The notes under the pieces were generated by a model, which was not told the DNA's origin, ran no database searches, and was given only the letters and a program-made list of their open reading frames with translations. The translations under genes were made by a program, and so were the position numbers. From Jacaranda mimosifolia (lineage: Eukaryota > Streptophyta > Magnoliopsida > Lamiales > Bignoniaceae), in the NCBI GenBank assembly GCA_018894105.1, contig CM032128.1, positions 30,527,299-30,591,298 of the forward strand: a stretch of 64,000 bases of DNA, written 5' to 3'. Shown one piece after another: positions 13,443 to 25,339 of the stretch (within the stretch, counting starts at the first letter, position 1; each line of letters begins with the position of its first letter).

Positions 13443-13571
13443 TAAACTAAATGGAGGAAACGCAATGGCACAAGGGGATATCCATCCATGCTAATGTAAA
13501 GGGCCTAGAGGATAAAGCCCGTGCATGTTGACCACGATCCTCTATATGAATCATATATCAATTATATTCCT

Positions 13572-13822
13572 TTAATGTCATTTCCATGTATGCACATAGG
13601 CAAAAAATTTAATTTTAAGGATAAAAATCAATTTTTTTAATAAAACATCAAGGATAATTTTATTATTTTTAAAAAATATTTATAAAAAAATAAATAAATA
13701 ATAATGTCATTTCCATGTAAGCACATAGGCAAAAATTTTAATTTTAAGGATAAAAATAATTTTTTTTTAATAAAATATCAAGGATAATTTTATTATTTTT
13801 AAAAAATATTTATAAAATTGTA
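13572..13822. repeat. Local tandem duplication, about 130-bp period
   Basis: The block starting AATGTCATTTCCATGTA(T/A)GCACATAGGC and ending TTTTTAAAAAATATTTATAAA occurs twice, at about 13575-13688 and 13703-13817. Unit 2 has a single copy (about 38137-38240), so the duplication arose in unit 1 after the segmental event or was lost from unit 2. Confidence 0.75.
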
Positions 13823-13844
13823 ATATATATATATATATATATAT

Positions 13845-14431
13845 TGAAAGTTTATGGGGTATATTATAAGAGAAAGGTAAATAATGTAAACTAGAATATT
13901 ACACTAGTCAAAAGACTATTGAATAAGATAAAAGGAGACACAATAATTTATAGTGGTTTGGCGAGCCTAATCCACTACCTAAGTGATAACACTTATGATT
14001 TTTAACCTGCAATTTTATTAGAAGGAAAGCAAATACAAGATACGAAGTACCAAAAGGCTGGAACTTGCACTGCTACAAAGGCTAACTATATGACAGCAAT
14101 ACACAAGCACTCACTCAACTAATAGCAAGCAACTAAAGGCTTATGAAGTATATTGTGAGACATGTCTATGTTTGTTATGTTTTTCTCTTTATATATTGTT
14201 TACAAGACATAGCCTTTTCCATGTATATATATTGGCAAGTGATTTGCTGTTTCCTTTTCTGTATTGGCAGTTGTTCACCTTTCCTTTTATTTGCCAACGG
14301 TAACTTGCTAAAATGTGCCTGCCATGTTTAGTTAGCAAAAAGATCTCCAACAGTAACATTCCATAGTTATAGGAGTGAAATAAGGAATTGATTGGTCATT
14401 ATCAAAATCTATTTTGGAGAAGAATCTAACA
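13845..14431 (-). repeat. copia-2 3' LTR
   Basis: 587 bases, aligned with 21116-21678. It starts TGAAAGTTTATGGGGTAT and ends AGAATCTAACA. ORF-like stretches inside it (14143-14331) are spurious. Confidence 0.93.
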
Positions 14432-14450
14432 ATCTCCCCCTTTTTGATGA
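14432..14450 (-). other. copia-2 polypurine tract
   Basis: The minus strand reads CATCAAAAAGGGGGAGAT directly against the 3' LTR. This is a textbook PPT; the same AGGGGGAGA word recurs further inside the element (near 14460-14570). Confidence 0.85.
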
Positions 14451-14929
14451 TGACCAAGCAAAATCTGCCTCCCCCTGTCAAGCGCACAAAATGAGCAACA
14501 TTGTAACAACTATTCAAAGACAAAAGTTTCTCCCCCTGTCAAATGTAGTTTGCTATTTTCTCCCCCCGTTTTGAGTAGTGCTAAAGGAGTAGAAGCTATA
14601 ATTCAAACATGCAATCGCTGTTGCAGAATTATGTGCTTGTAAATACAACTCAACCAACAGCATAACTTTCAGCAGTTAATAGCACAATATAAACCAAATG
14701 AATAGCAGCTATCCTCAATGTTTAACCAAAACATGAATAATAATAAGGACATAAGCACAATATAAATTAGAGTAGGAGCTGTCCTTAGTGTTTAACCAAA
14801 ACATGCATAACAGTTTTTAACCATAAACATTTAGTCATTAGAAACAAGGAGAGAGGGAATGCAGAGGAACCATAAAAATATATCTAAATCAGAAGAATAT
14901 TTCCCCCTTTATCATCAAAAAGTCAGTCT

Positions 14930-16365
14930 TCGCATGACCTCTTGCGAAGGTTGTGACGAAGGTCCTTGATGTCATGACGCAAGTCATTGAGACGGTTGCG
15001 AAACCTGCGAAAGTTATCATCAAGAGAAGCAGGTAGAGCACCAACTTGAGTCTGAATGGATGTGACGGTGGTAGTGAGGCCAGAAATTTAAGTTTGAAGG
15101 TCAATGACTCTAGAAGATAGGGCATCAATAGAGCTTAGAATCTAATTGAGTGGAACTTCTAGAGGAGGTTGTCTATTTTTTGGATGTGACTGCATTTGAG
15201 GCAGCAGATTGAGTGTCAGAAACAGAGTCAGGGACAGTATAAATAGGAGTTTTTCCCTTGGTTCTATAAGATTTTCGTCATGGTACCAAAATAGCAACTG
15301 AAGTGGATGTTCCCTAAAACCAAACCCAGTCTTCCCCATACTGGATTTTCATTTTCCTTAAGCTTTGTAAGTACACAATTTTGTGTTCATTATGATCTTC
15401 ACCAAGGAGGAAAGTAGGAAAACATTTTCTTCTTTAAAAATTTAGGTTAACAGCATGCCATATGGAAGATTTTTGGAAGAGTGACTGAAGGCATAATGAA
15501 TTTAGTGTAAAATCAAGTGTCCAATATTGACATGTTGCCCTATGATAGCCATGTAAAGCAGAAAAACAGAAAATTGATTCATGTCTGTGGAGTGGCCTCC
15601 ACTAGTAGATGTGCTTGACAGAATGGTGAAGGTGATAAGCCTGTGCAGAAAAAAGTGATCTATACAAAGCATATTTAAGGCTTTACCTTTAGATAGTTTA
15701 GGAGATTTTCCTTGCCAGAAAGGGCTTTTGCATGAGACAAATTGAAGGCATTATCAGAACACCATTCCCCAAATGCAAAAAATTTAACACCATTATCAAG
15801 ATCTGCTTCAGATGAAAGATTGGCATAGAAGAGTCTTACTAGAAGAGGATAGGTAGGTTCGTTTATGCTCATTAGGGTTTTCCAGCCCATGTCATGAACC
15901 CAATGTAGAATGGGAGTTTGAGCAATGTTGGCAAAATAAATCCCCTTTCCTCTGTTGATGTTGCAATTTTGAAAAGAGGCAAACAAATCCGATTCTTGTT
16001 GTGAGGAGAATTTGAGGTTTGTTGGAACACAGAGAAAATTCCAATTTTTGTAGAGGGAGTCAGTAAACTTTTGTGGAAATGGGGATAGTGTTTTGTGAAC
16101 TGAAATATGTGAAGGCAAGTGAGCAGGGAAGTGAAGAGCAAGAGGTTTTTCAATAGGTGTGCATTGTGGAGTGGCTTCATTAGCGGAAGAAGGGTTTTAA
16201 GAAACATATGCATGGTGACGCGGTGATGGAGAAAGTTATGACTCGCTATCGGAAACAACAAGACATTGGCAATAGGATGTTTTGATGTCTTTGGGTGAGG
16301 TAGGTTGAAGATCAGCTTTCTGAAGATGGTGGTGAAGGGAGGATGGCGCCATTAGAGAAGATGTG
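14930..16365 (-). pseudogene. copia-2 extra downstream ORF, broken; putative plant transposon protein-like
   Basis: A reading frame lies downstream of pol and in the same sense, which ordinary copia elements lack. A likely start is the MAPSS codon near 16350. The best-preserved part is 15675-16118, which resembles the plant transposon protein domain (PF20167, named from memory) around residues such as LLVRLFYANL and DNGVKFF. A C-terminal helical, Arg/Asp/Leu-rich tail with heptad-like spacing (DDNFRRFRNRLNDLRHDIKD) ends at a stop near 14930. Frameshifts near 16260 and 15870 and in-frame stops near 15095 and 15142 break it. Pol-3' LTR ORFs are known from some copia lineages such as SIRE, where they are called env-like. 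I see no transmembrane segment to support an envelope role. The domain name is a pattern judgement, not a search. Confidence 0.6.
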
Positions 16366-16578
16366 TTGGTGCTTAGTAGAGAGAAAGAAAACAAATTTTG
16401 GGGGAATATAAGCGGTTTGAAGGTGGTTTGAGATTTCAAGTGTAATGTTTGCAAATTTGATATTCTTTGAATGCAGTTGATATAATTAAGGCAAGTTAAT
16501 TGCTTGGAATGCAAATGCCAAAATTGGACTTTTTTAGAAAAAAATTGTACTCAAATTACGTGGTAAAGGAAGTAATTC

Positions 16579-19500
16579 CTAATTTTCTTTAAGGAAATAA
16601 AATCTTTCCTCAGACAAAGGTTTTGTGAAAAAATCAGCTAATTGATGTGAGGTAGCCACATAATCTATGTAAATATTTCCTTTTGCAACATGATCTCTGA
16701 TGAAATGGTGACATATTTCTATATGGTTTGTGCGAGAGTGATGAATTAGATTTTTTGTGATGCTAATTGCACTTGTGTTATCACAGTAGATAGGTATGCA
16801 AGAGAAATTTAATCCAAAGTCACTAAGCGTTTGTTTCATCCACATTACCTGTGTGCAGCAATTTTCCAAACTGATATATTCAGCTTCCGTTGTTGAGAGG
16901 GCAACCACACTTTGTTTCTTACTATACTAGCTTACAAGACAATCACCGAGGAGTTGACAAGTTCCAGTGATGCTTTTGCGTTCAACTTTACATCTTGCAT
17001 AATCGGCATCAGAAAAACCAATAAGAGAGAATAAGGATGATCTAGGATGCCATAGACCCAGATAAGGATATCTTTTTAGATATCGAAGGATCCATTTTAC
17101 TGCATTTAGATGAGATTCCTTAGGATTTGATTGAAATCGAGCACATAAACTGGTGGCAAATAGTATGTTTGGACGACTTGCAGTGAGATATAACAAACTA
17201 CCAATAATGCCACGATACACAGACTTATCAATTTCTTTTTCTGTTGGATCCAATTCTAGTTTGGTATTAAGGGCCATGGGAACAGTAGTTTCTTTACACT
17301 TTTCCATACCAAACTTTTTTAAGAGCTCTTTGATATATTTTTCTTGACATAGAAAAATTCCTGTAGGGGTTTGTTTGATTTATAATCCAAGAAAGAATTT
17401 GAGTTGTCCCACAAGACTTATTTCAAATTTGATTTTCATACATGAGACAAAATTGCCACATAGCTCAATTGAAGTTCCACCAAAAATAATACCATCTACA
17501 TAGATTTGTACTAACAAAATGTCCTTTTGATGACTTTTGGTGAACAAAGTAGTATCAGCAAATCCCATGAGAAACTCTTTGGATGACAGAAAAGTGCTTA
17601 ATCGTTCGTACCAGGCTCTGGGAGCCTGTTTTAGACTATAAAAAGCTTTTGACAGTTCAAAAACATGATTTAGAAAGTTGGAGTTTTTGAATCCTGGTGG
17701 TTGTTCTGTGAAAACCTCTTCTTTGATCCAACCATTTAAAAATGCACTTTTTATGTCCATTTGAAATAATGTAAAATGCTTATGGGATGCATAGGCTAAA
17801 AGCATGCGGATGGACTCAAGACGCGCAACGAGAGCATAAGTTTCATTGTAATAGATACCTTCTTATTGGGAATATCCCTTAGCGACCAATCTGGCTTTGT
17901 TTTTGGAAACCATACCACTTTGTTCCTACAATAGGATGATCAGAGGATCTTTCCACCAAGTTCTAGGCTTTGTTTTTGTCAAACTGTAATTGTTCTTCTT
18001 TCATTGCACTAACCCAGGAGTTATCCATTAATGCTTCTTTGATATTTTTGGGTTCTGAAAGAGATAGGAGCACAACATTAGTGCAATTATTATAATCCTC
18101 TCTTATCTTAGATTTGGTTATAATCCTTGTGTGAGGATCTCTGATAATGTTATCGGTTGGATGATTGGAAACGTGTTTGAATTTTCTTATTCTTTCTTCG
18201 TTATTAAGGTTGGAAGTTCTAGTAGTGGTACTTTTTGTTAGCTCATTTTCTTCAAATTTCTCAGTTTGCTTATCCAAAACTTCAATGATTTGATCTACTC
18301 CTACAGATTCTATGCTCAAGGTTTCCTTGGCAGCAGAGGGATGAATTTCATCAAATACAACATGAATAGTTTCTTGGACCACCCTTTTTCTTTTGTTAAA
18401 TACTCTATATGCTTTACTATGAGCTGAATAACCAACAAAGATACTTTCGTCAGATTTTGAATCAAATTTACCTCGAGGGTCTTTGTTATTGAGAAGGTAG
18501 CACTTATATTCGAAGACTCAAAAATGGGAAATGTTTGGAGTCTTCCCCTTCCATAGTTCATAGCTTGAGAACACTCTATTGATAATGTAGCACACTGTGT
18601 TTATTGCTTTTCCCCAAAAAGCTTTTGGAAGACCATATTTGTTCAGCATTAATCGCGCCATTTCTTGAAGTACCCTATTTTTTCTTTCAACAACCCCATT
18701 TTGTTGGGGTGTTTTTGGAGCAGAGAAATCATGATCATAGCCAGTTTTATCACAAAAATTACTGAAACCTGTGTTATCAAATTCCAATCCATGATCACTT
18801 CTAATGGCTTTGATAGTCTGGCCTTTCTCATTTTGTATTTTCTTTGTGAGTGGGATGAATGACATTAATGAATCATTTTTGTTAGAGAGAAAACGCACCC
18901 AGGTAAATCGTGAGAAATCATCCACTATTACAAACACATATTTGCTTCCACCTAATGTTTGAGTTTTCATTGGTCCAAAAAGATCCAAGTGAAGCAGTTC
19001 TAGAGGTCTTGAGGATACCACATCATCTATTGGTTTGAAAGAGCTTTCTACTTGTTTTCCTTTGACGCAAACATCGCAAATTTTGTTTTTGATAAATCCC
19101 ATATCAGGAATTCCTCTCACTAGGTTCTTTTTAACAATGTGATTCAACAATTTCATGTTTGCATGACCTAGACGTGTATGCCATGTCCAACTAGGATCTT
19201 CAGATGCAACGAGACATTCTACCTTTTGGTTTGAGAGGTCATTTGGGGTGATGCAATAGATGTTTCTATCTCTAGTGGTTGTGAAAACTATTTCATCATC
19301 TTTAGAGACAATGCAAAGTGAAGATTTGAACTGTACCTGGTACACGGTATCACAAAGTTGATTGATGCTTAGCAAATTATGTTTTAGTCCTTCTACTAAC
19401 AAGACATTATCAATGGAAGTTCCAGTCTTACCTTTGGTGTTGTGCACAAATAGTACATTTCCTCCATCGATTTCCTGTAGATTTGAAAAGAAAGGCCTAT

Positions 19501-21085
19501 CTCTATCATGTGTCTGGAGCATCCACTATCCAGATACCATTTCTCGTTTCCTTTCTTCACTGGTTCCTGAATCACGGATGTTTAAATTTTTAGGTATCCA
19601 CGTATTCCTGGTTTCTGATCCATTAGATTTCTTGACCCAAACATACTTCATTGGACACTTGTAAGACAAGTGACCACCATGATTATAGGAATGACAGGTT
19701 CTGGAATTTCTAAACTCTCTATCAATTAGGAGCATTTTACCTTTGATTCTCATTTTCAATGAATAGTTCTCATCAAGAAGTTCTTTTATCTTTCTTTCTA
19801 ACTGTTGATTTTTTTGAATTATTCTATTTCTTTGTTTCGTCTTCTTAATTGTTTTGTTGTAAACACGAACTATTTTTGATTTTTCATTTCTAGTTTTTTG
19901 CAGTTGATTTTTAAGAGAGTTTATATCAATTTCTAATGCAGTTAACTGATTATGACATTCAACATGCAATTTGAAAGAACTGGTACTTTCACATTCAAAT
20001 TCAAAAGTTTTAGTATCACTAGTTGAATTGAAAGTTACCTGCTTGTCCGCCATTAGGCAATTATCCTCAACATCAAATTGATCAGAATTAGAATCATCCC
20101 AAGTGATTGTCATGGCTCTCGGTTTGGAACTTTGTTCTAGTTTAGGGCTTTTTCTGAGTTTTGGGCAATATTGTTTCTTGTGGTCCGCTTCATGAAATTC
20201 GTGACATATGATTTGTTCTAATTTTTTATATTCATTGTTGTGCCTTTTGAGCTTGGATCTTGAATCTTTCCTGCATTTTCCTTTTGCTCAGGTAAGTTGC
20301 TGTAATCGTTTTGTGATCATGGCAATTTCTTCATTTAATGTTTCCTCATCAAGATCACCCAAATCTTCGTTTTAGTCTCCATTTTCTACATTAAAGGCTA
20401 TGTTCTTTTTAATTTTGCTCTCAAAACTTTTTGCCTTGCTCAAAAGTGTTATTTCATGCAAGGTGAGAGAACCAATGAATTCGCCCATGGTTATTTTTTC
20501 AATGTTCTTTGCCTCATGGATAGCTGTAACTTTTGGATTCCATTCTTTGGGTAAGGACCGCAATATTTTTCTAACTTGCTCACTTTCTCATATGACTTTC
20601 CCTAGGGCAAACATCGGATTTATGATTTCCATAAATCGAGCATATATTTGACTTACTGATTCACCTATTTTCATTGATAACATTTCAAATTGGTAATTAA
20701 AAAGGACAATTCTTTCTGGTCGTACCTAAGAAGTTCCTTCACGGGTGATTTGCAACATATCCCACATCTCTTTTGCTGAAGAGCAAGTGCTGACATGGTT
20801 GTATTCTTCTTTAACAAGGGCACAAGATAGAATATTCTTGGCCTTGGCATTGATTGACAAGACTTTCTTATCTTCCGCAGTAAGTTCCATTCTGCTCTTT
20901 GGTGTCATATCTGAATTTGTTGGAATAAGGGGCCCATCAATGACAATGCTCCAGAGATCATAATCTAAGGTTGTGAAAAATTCTTGAATTATGTTTTTCC
21001 ATGTGGAATAGTTAGTTCCATCAAACAGAGGAAGACGAGTATAAGATTGGCCTTCTGCATAGCTGTTAAAGCTAGAGGTGGCCAT
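16579..21085 (-). pseudogene. copia-2 gag-pol, broken
   Basis: Read right to left. Gag starts MATSSFNSYAEG at 21085, with the LPLFDGTNYSTWK opening (DUF4219/UBN2 type). It continues at 20372-20563 (LPKEWNPKVTAI), then a coiled-coil stretch and a zinc knuckle near 19660-19690 in which the second Cys is Tyr. The protease active site DSGCSRHM is at about 19520 with frame breaks on both sides. Integrase (18518-19522) keeps the His-His-Cys-Cys region (HTRLGH and CDVC) and the D, D, E residues (DLFGP, RSDHG, QQNGVVERKN). RT (17380-17805) has MDIKSAFLNG, but its YVDD box reads YVDG. RNase H runs through 16927-17307 and 16579-16908, ending in the ADFFTKPL motif. Several frameshifts separate these blocks, so the element is dead although its domains are easily read. 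Confidence 0.92.
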
Positions 21086-21100
21086 ATTAGGAGATAACCT

Positions 21101-21113
21101 GGCTTGGATGCCA
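21101..21113 (-). other. copia-2 primer binding site, diverged
   Basis: Minus-strand TGGCATCCAAGCC lies two bases inside the 5' LTR and matches the initiator tRNA-Met complement TGGTATCAGAGCC at 10 of 13 positions. It could instead be a different tRNA; position supports the PBS role. Confidence 0.6.
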
Positions 21114-21115
21114 AT

Positions 21116-21678
21116 TGAAAGTTTATGGGGTATATTATAAGAGAAAGGTAAATAATGTAAATTGGAATATCACACTAGTCAAAAGACTATTGAATATGAT
21201 AAAGGAGACACAATGATTTATAGTGATTTGGCAAGTTAATCAACTACCTACGTGATAACACTTAGAATTTTTAACTTGCAATTTTATTAGAAGAAAAGCA
21301 TATACAAAGTACTAAAAAGCTGGAACTTGCACTACTACAAGGGCTGACTATATGATAGCAATACACAAGCACTCACTCAACTAATAGCAAGCAAGTAAAG
21401 GGTTGTGAAGTATATTGTGAGACGTGTCTATGTCTGTTATGTTATATTGTTCACAAGACATAGCCTATTCCATGTATATTGGGAAGTGATTTGCTGTTTC
21501 CTTCTTTGTATTGGTAGTTGTTCACCTTTCCTTTGATTTGCCAACGGTAACTTGCTAAAATGTGCCTATCTTGTTTAGTTAGCAAAAAGATCTCCAACAG
21601 TAACATTCCATGGTTATAGGAGTGAAACAAGGAATTGATTGGTCATGATCAAAATCTATTTTGGAGAAGATTTTAACA
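21116..21678 (-). repeat. copia-2 5' LTR
   Basis: 563 bases, partner of 13845-14431. It is shorter by small deletions, for example around 21440-21485. Confidence 0.93.
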
Positions 21679-21719
21679 TATATATAATATAATTTTATAT
21701 AAATTTGAGAAGACTCTAA

Positions 21720-21997
21720 GTGGCTAATTTGACTGGGATGATAAGGTAGGATATAATATTTTTTTTCCACATTATTATTCATTTGATTAGAATGACAATA
21801 AACACTTAAACCTACATGAATATTCAAAAGCTCATATTTATATGTGCAACTCTCAAAATAAATTAACTTATCACCTCCCATAGGTTATTTATCATGCCAA
21901 TCAAACTATACCATAATAATAAAAAATCACACAAATTATTACATAATAATTAATAAATAATCATAAAATAACTAAAAAATCCAACCAAATTAGCCCC
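21720..21997. mobile_element. PIF/Harbinger-type MITE, only in unit 1
   Basis: 278 bases with terminal inverted repeats GTGGCTAATTTGACTGG and (inverted) GGGGCTAATTTGGTTGG, flanked by TAA at 21717-21719 and 21998-22000. Unit 2 shows the empty site, a single TAA at 38297-38299 within AGACTCTAACATTATTAG. A diverged relative is at 56936-57125. Confidence 0.88.
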
Positions 21998-22354
21998 TAA
22001 CATTATTAGCCGATCTCCTGACTCTATCCTTGTTTTCGTGGACCAATCCATCTCGTCTTTCAACTCAAATTTCAAGACCTATTTCTTTAGAATTGAGACG
22101 AAATTGGGAGATCATTTCGAGTTTATTTAATGCAATATCTTCTTATCAAAATTCAAAACTAACAAAAATAAATATGTAGAATTACAGTTATAAAATATCA
22201 AATTAAAATAATATTTATAATGAAAAATTAACTAAAAATGTAAAAGTTGACACTTTATTAAAAAAAAGATTTAATCAATAATTACTTTTATAAATTTAAC
22301 TGTGGCAAAATAATTTAAATTATTATGATAATAGTCCAACCCAATAATGAAAGG

Positions 22355-22563
22355 CTTTGGACATAGAACCGCAAGTCTTGAGTGGCAAAGTCAAGAGAAT
22401 TGGTTAATCATTTTCATCGTGATATCTCTAAGTGCGTGTGTGTGTTAATTTTTATTTTTATTTTTATTTGTCCTGATATCTCTAACTTTCCAATCTTCTG
22501 CTTTATTTTAGTAGCTTGGCTAATTCTTGTAAAGTTTTGCCACTCCTGGTGAAATGCATAGTG
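22355..22563 (-). pseudogene. Relic of a NIN-like gene PB1 exon (unit 1)
   Basis: Parts of this stretch match the last exon of the intact NIN-like gene (26125-26285). The shared words, in the same order, are AGAACC..AAGTCTT, CCAATCTTC, GCTTGGCTAATTCTTG, AGTTTTGCCA and AATGCATAGTG. Those words encode the PB1 helix and strand region of the gene. The relic has indels, an inserted (TTTTTA)n tract near 22447-22470 and no open frame. The neighbouring bases contain no RWP-RK or GAF exons that I can recognise. Confidence 0.75.
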
Positions 22564-23240
22564 TTTTTTTTTTTTTTTTTCCAAAAAAAATAATTTCAAT
22601 TATTTTTTATAAAATTAGAACATGCAATCAATCTATTTGCAAAAATGAAAATTTCTGAAATGCAAGTTGAAACTTCATGTAATTATTATGATCAACTTTA
22701 AATTCATAATGCAAATCTAAATCCCTTCTTCCAAATGTAACATTACTTTTTTTATGTATTTTCATTCTTTGAACCTTATTCTTTTTTTTATTTTGTTTTT
22801 TGTTTTATTTCCTTCTTTTTTTCTTGTTTCCCTTTTCTCCCTTTTCTTTTTTTTAATTTGACTATCATTCAATAAATTGTGTTTTAAATGTAATCACATT
22901 CTATAAGTTGCATTTGATAATCATTTCCTCAGTTGAGTAAGTCATATTGTCAAGTGAATAAGTTATGCATGTCGTCATCTTTAACACGGCACAATATACG
23001 TTGATTTGAATCCATATCACAACAATATTACGAGAGCATGGCATGTTGCCTTCATCTGAAGAGATGTCAATATCCCTTCTTTTTTTAATTAGAAAGTACA
23101 ATTAGCCCTTCTTTATCCAAATGAATAATTTTTTATAATAATATGTATTTTAATATCCAATAAAAATTGGTAAATTTTAAAATATACCTTCTAAAGTTTA
23201 CACTCCTTACCAAACACTTTGCTTCTATTCCATCTGAAAT

Positions 23241-23680
23241 TGTATATAACGATGTAAACAAGTCGAGTCGAGCTCAAATCTAACAAGTTAAAACTCGGCT
23301 TGTTGAATAGATGAAAGCTCGAGCAAGTCTTATCAAGCTCTATAAGACTTGTCATAGGGAAGCAGAAGAGCTTGATTTGTATAAGTTCGGATGAACTCGA
23401 GCTCATATAAGTGTGAATTAATTCAAGCTCATCTAAGCTTAAAATAAAATATATAATTATAAACTTTTCAAAAAAAAATTATTATTTTTTTAAAAATAAT
23501 GAACAAATTGTTATTATTATTATCATGGACCATATTATATACAACTATACATACATAATATAAAAAAACTTATTTATACTCATGAGCTTTTTGAGTTTAA
23601 TATTATTAAATTCGGCTCAGCTTATTTGACTGACAAGTTTGAATTATTTGCGAATTGTTTCATCTTATTTATATCCCCAA
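23241..23680. mobile_element. Non-autonomous element rich in GAGCTCGA words, only in unit 1
   Basis: Unit 2 passes directly from CATCTGAAAT to CGACCAACAA (about 39557-39576) where unit 1 has about 440 extra bases starting near ACGATGTAAACAAGTCGAG and ending near TTATATCCCC. Such GATGTAAACAAGTCGAG ends are typical of hAT-like short elements in plants. The target duplication is unclear. Confidence 0.6.
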
Positions 23681-24559
23681 TCGTCCAACAAAAAACCCTT
23701 GCCAAATAAATCTTCAAATCTGCTTACCCAAAAAATTCTATCTTAAAATGATATACATTCAAATTACTTTATTATACCACGATGTTTTCAAAACAAAATA
23801 GATTGACTTTGATTTAGAATTAAATAAAAAATTAAGGTTGAGAGTAATAATCATGATAAGATCATTCAAAATTTTCTAAAATAATAGACACGTCGCATTA
23901 AAATTTTAGGAAAGTCATTTGATGGGCTTATTCTAATCCTCCACCATCCGAGTTTAGGGATTTTGTTCGACTGGTTTAACTCCAATAAACAATGTTTGGA
24001 AGATAAGAAAAAAAAGTGGATAAAATATGTTTTGCCCATGTGAACCTCCTCAACTATTGGATAGAACACTTGACATCCTTTAAAATGATACCATAGTTGT
24101 CATTTTATTTTTGAATTATTTAGTTTTCATTTAGTTACTTTTCTATCAATTTAAAAATTGAGGGGGACATGTAGCATTACTGGGATGTTGAATTGTAAAG
24201 ACGAGCAATACTTTCTCACTCCTTGCTATGAGTGTAAGATGAGTGGAACCAACTCATGAGTCTTACAAATCAGCTCAATTATAACTCAATTTGAGCTCGA
24301 ACTTCTAAAGTTCGAGCTATATAATGAGTTGAGCTTGAGCCTTGACTCAATTGTTCAAAATTGCAAGCCAACTCGCAAGCTTTTTTTCTATTTTAAAATA
24401 TACGTGGCACATGACGAGGTACAGAGTTGTGTTGGCGAAGCACCATGCTAGCATATTCCGATATTGACTATACTTTCCAGAGCCATATCCCCTTTTTTGT
24501 CTATTTTTTTATAGTTATGGTCTTAATTTTGCCACAGCCTTAGTTTCTATTTTTTTTTG

Positions 24560-24835
24560 CAAAATGACTTTTTTTAGGATCCTATTTTTATAATTTTTCT
24601 TTATTGTTCATTATCTTATCTCCGTCTTCTTAATTATGTATTTTGATAGATCATTGTCTTATCTTCTAAAAAAGTATACTTAATTACCGTATTATTTTGA
24701 AAACGACGTAAGCTTCTGAAAACCATTTATTTGACTTTGCTTTGGATGCCAAATTAATATGTGATAAGTGTCTCTTTGACTAAGATTCCAATTATTCGAC
24801 GACAAATTAATATGTCTAGTTGTCTACCAATGGGT
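24560..24835. repeat. Third, diverged copy of a duplication-unit fragment
   Basis: This matches 12790-12990 and 37310-37530 in order: ATTATCTTATCTCC, GATCATTGTCTTATCTTCT, AAGTATACT, GAAAACCA..TTTGACTT and CTTTGACTAAGATTCCAATT. It lies outside the colinear unit, between unit 1 and the NIN-like gene, so part of the segment exists three times. Confidence 0.7.
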
Positions 24836-25012
24836 GTTATTTATCTTGTAGCTAGCTTAGCTAATTAATTAATAAAGGAGATGCATTTTATCTGCAGTCT
24901 ACACTGCATAAAAAATAAAGAGGTTTTACATTCACATAATACTAATTTTTATACGAAATATACAAACATTTAATTTTTTAAAGACATCTGTACAAATAGT
25001 TCACAAATCTTA

Positions 25013-25335
25013 GTTTGTGTTTGGTTATATTTTTTGTTTGATTTTATTATGTGTTTATTATGCGTTTTGAAAGAATGAATTATTGTAGAATGTGAAAGTT
25101 GTTTTTTTGTATTTTTATTTATGTTTTGGGAAAAATATTTTTTTACTGTAACAGTCAAATCAATATTTTTTTGTTTAATTTTTGAGGTGAAAATAGAATT
25201 GAGTGATTATTTTAATATTAAAATATAATATATATATATATTAAAGAATGTGCATTTTGGAGAGAAAATGATGATATATTTGATTATGTTTCCCCAAAAT
25301 AATATTATTCCGGAGAAATATAACCAAACAAAGCC
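25013..25335 (+). mobile_element. MITE with TTA target duplication
   Basis: Ends GTTTGTGTTTGGTTATATTT and (plus strand) AATATAACCAAACAAAGCC are flanked by TTA at 25010-25012 and 25336-25338. The interior carries the family block CTGTAACAGTCAAATC. It is the same family as 28482-28938, 32514-32950 and the split copy at 2069-8632. Confidence 0.8.
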
Positions 25336-25339
25336 TTAA

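Larger units (their letters stand above)
13845..21678 (-). mobile_element. Ty1/copia LTR retrotransposon with an extra ORF (copia-2)
   Basis: LTRs 13845-14431 and 21116-21678 have TG..CA ends (plus-strand TGAAAGTTTATGG to TAACA) and are flanked by the 5-bp target duplication TATAT at 13840-13844 and 21679-21683. Gag-pol is on the minus strand (16579-21085). Between the end of pol and the 3' LTR lie about 2.1 kb of extra sequence in the same orientation with a broken non-pol reading frame. The paralogous unit at about 38255-38268 has no element, only the joined AT-rich flanks, which confirms the borders independently. The LTRs are similar but carry indels and substitutions. Confidence 0.95.
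8641..24400. repeat. Segmental duplication, unit 1
   Basis: Colinear with 34365-40610. Anchors I aligned by eye include 8995-9060 with 34975-35041, 9779-9935 with 35737-35880, 10500-11090 with 35955-36505, 12042-13560 with 36520-38115, 21999-23235 with 38301-39570, and 23680-24215 with 39572-40119. Unit 1 is longer because it holds copia-2, three other insertions (9935-10420, 21720-21997, 23241-23680) and an unmatched segment at about 11090-12041. Apart from those insertions it has no intact gene, only AT-rich intergenic sequence and one NLP exon relic. Confidence 0.9.

Noticed and set aside
14143..14331. 62-codon ORF as a small membrane protein gene
   Set aside because: It lies inside the copia-2 3' LTR and is not preserved in the other LTR.
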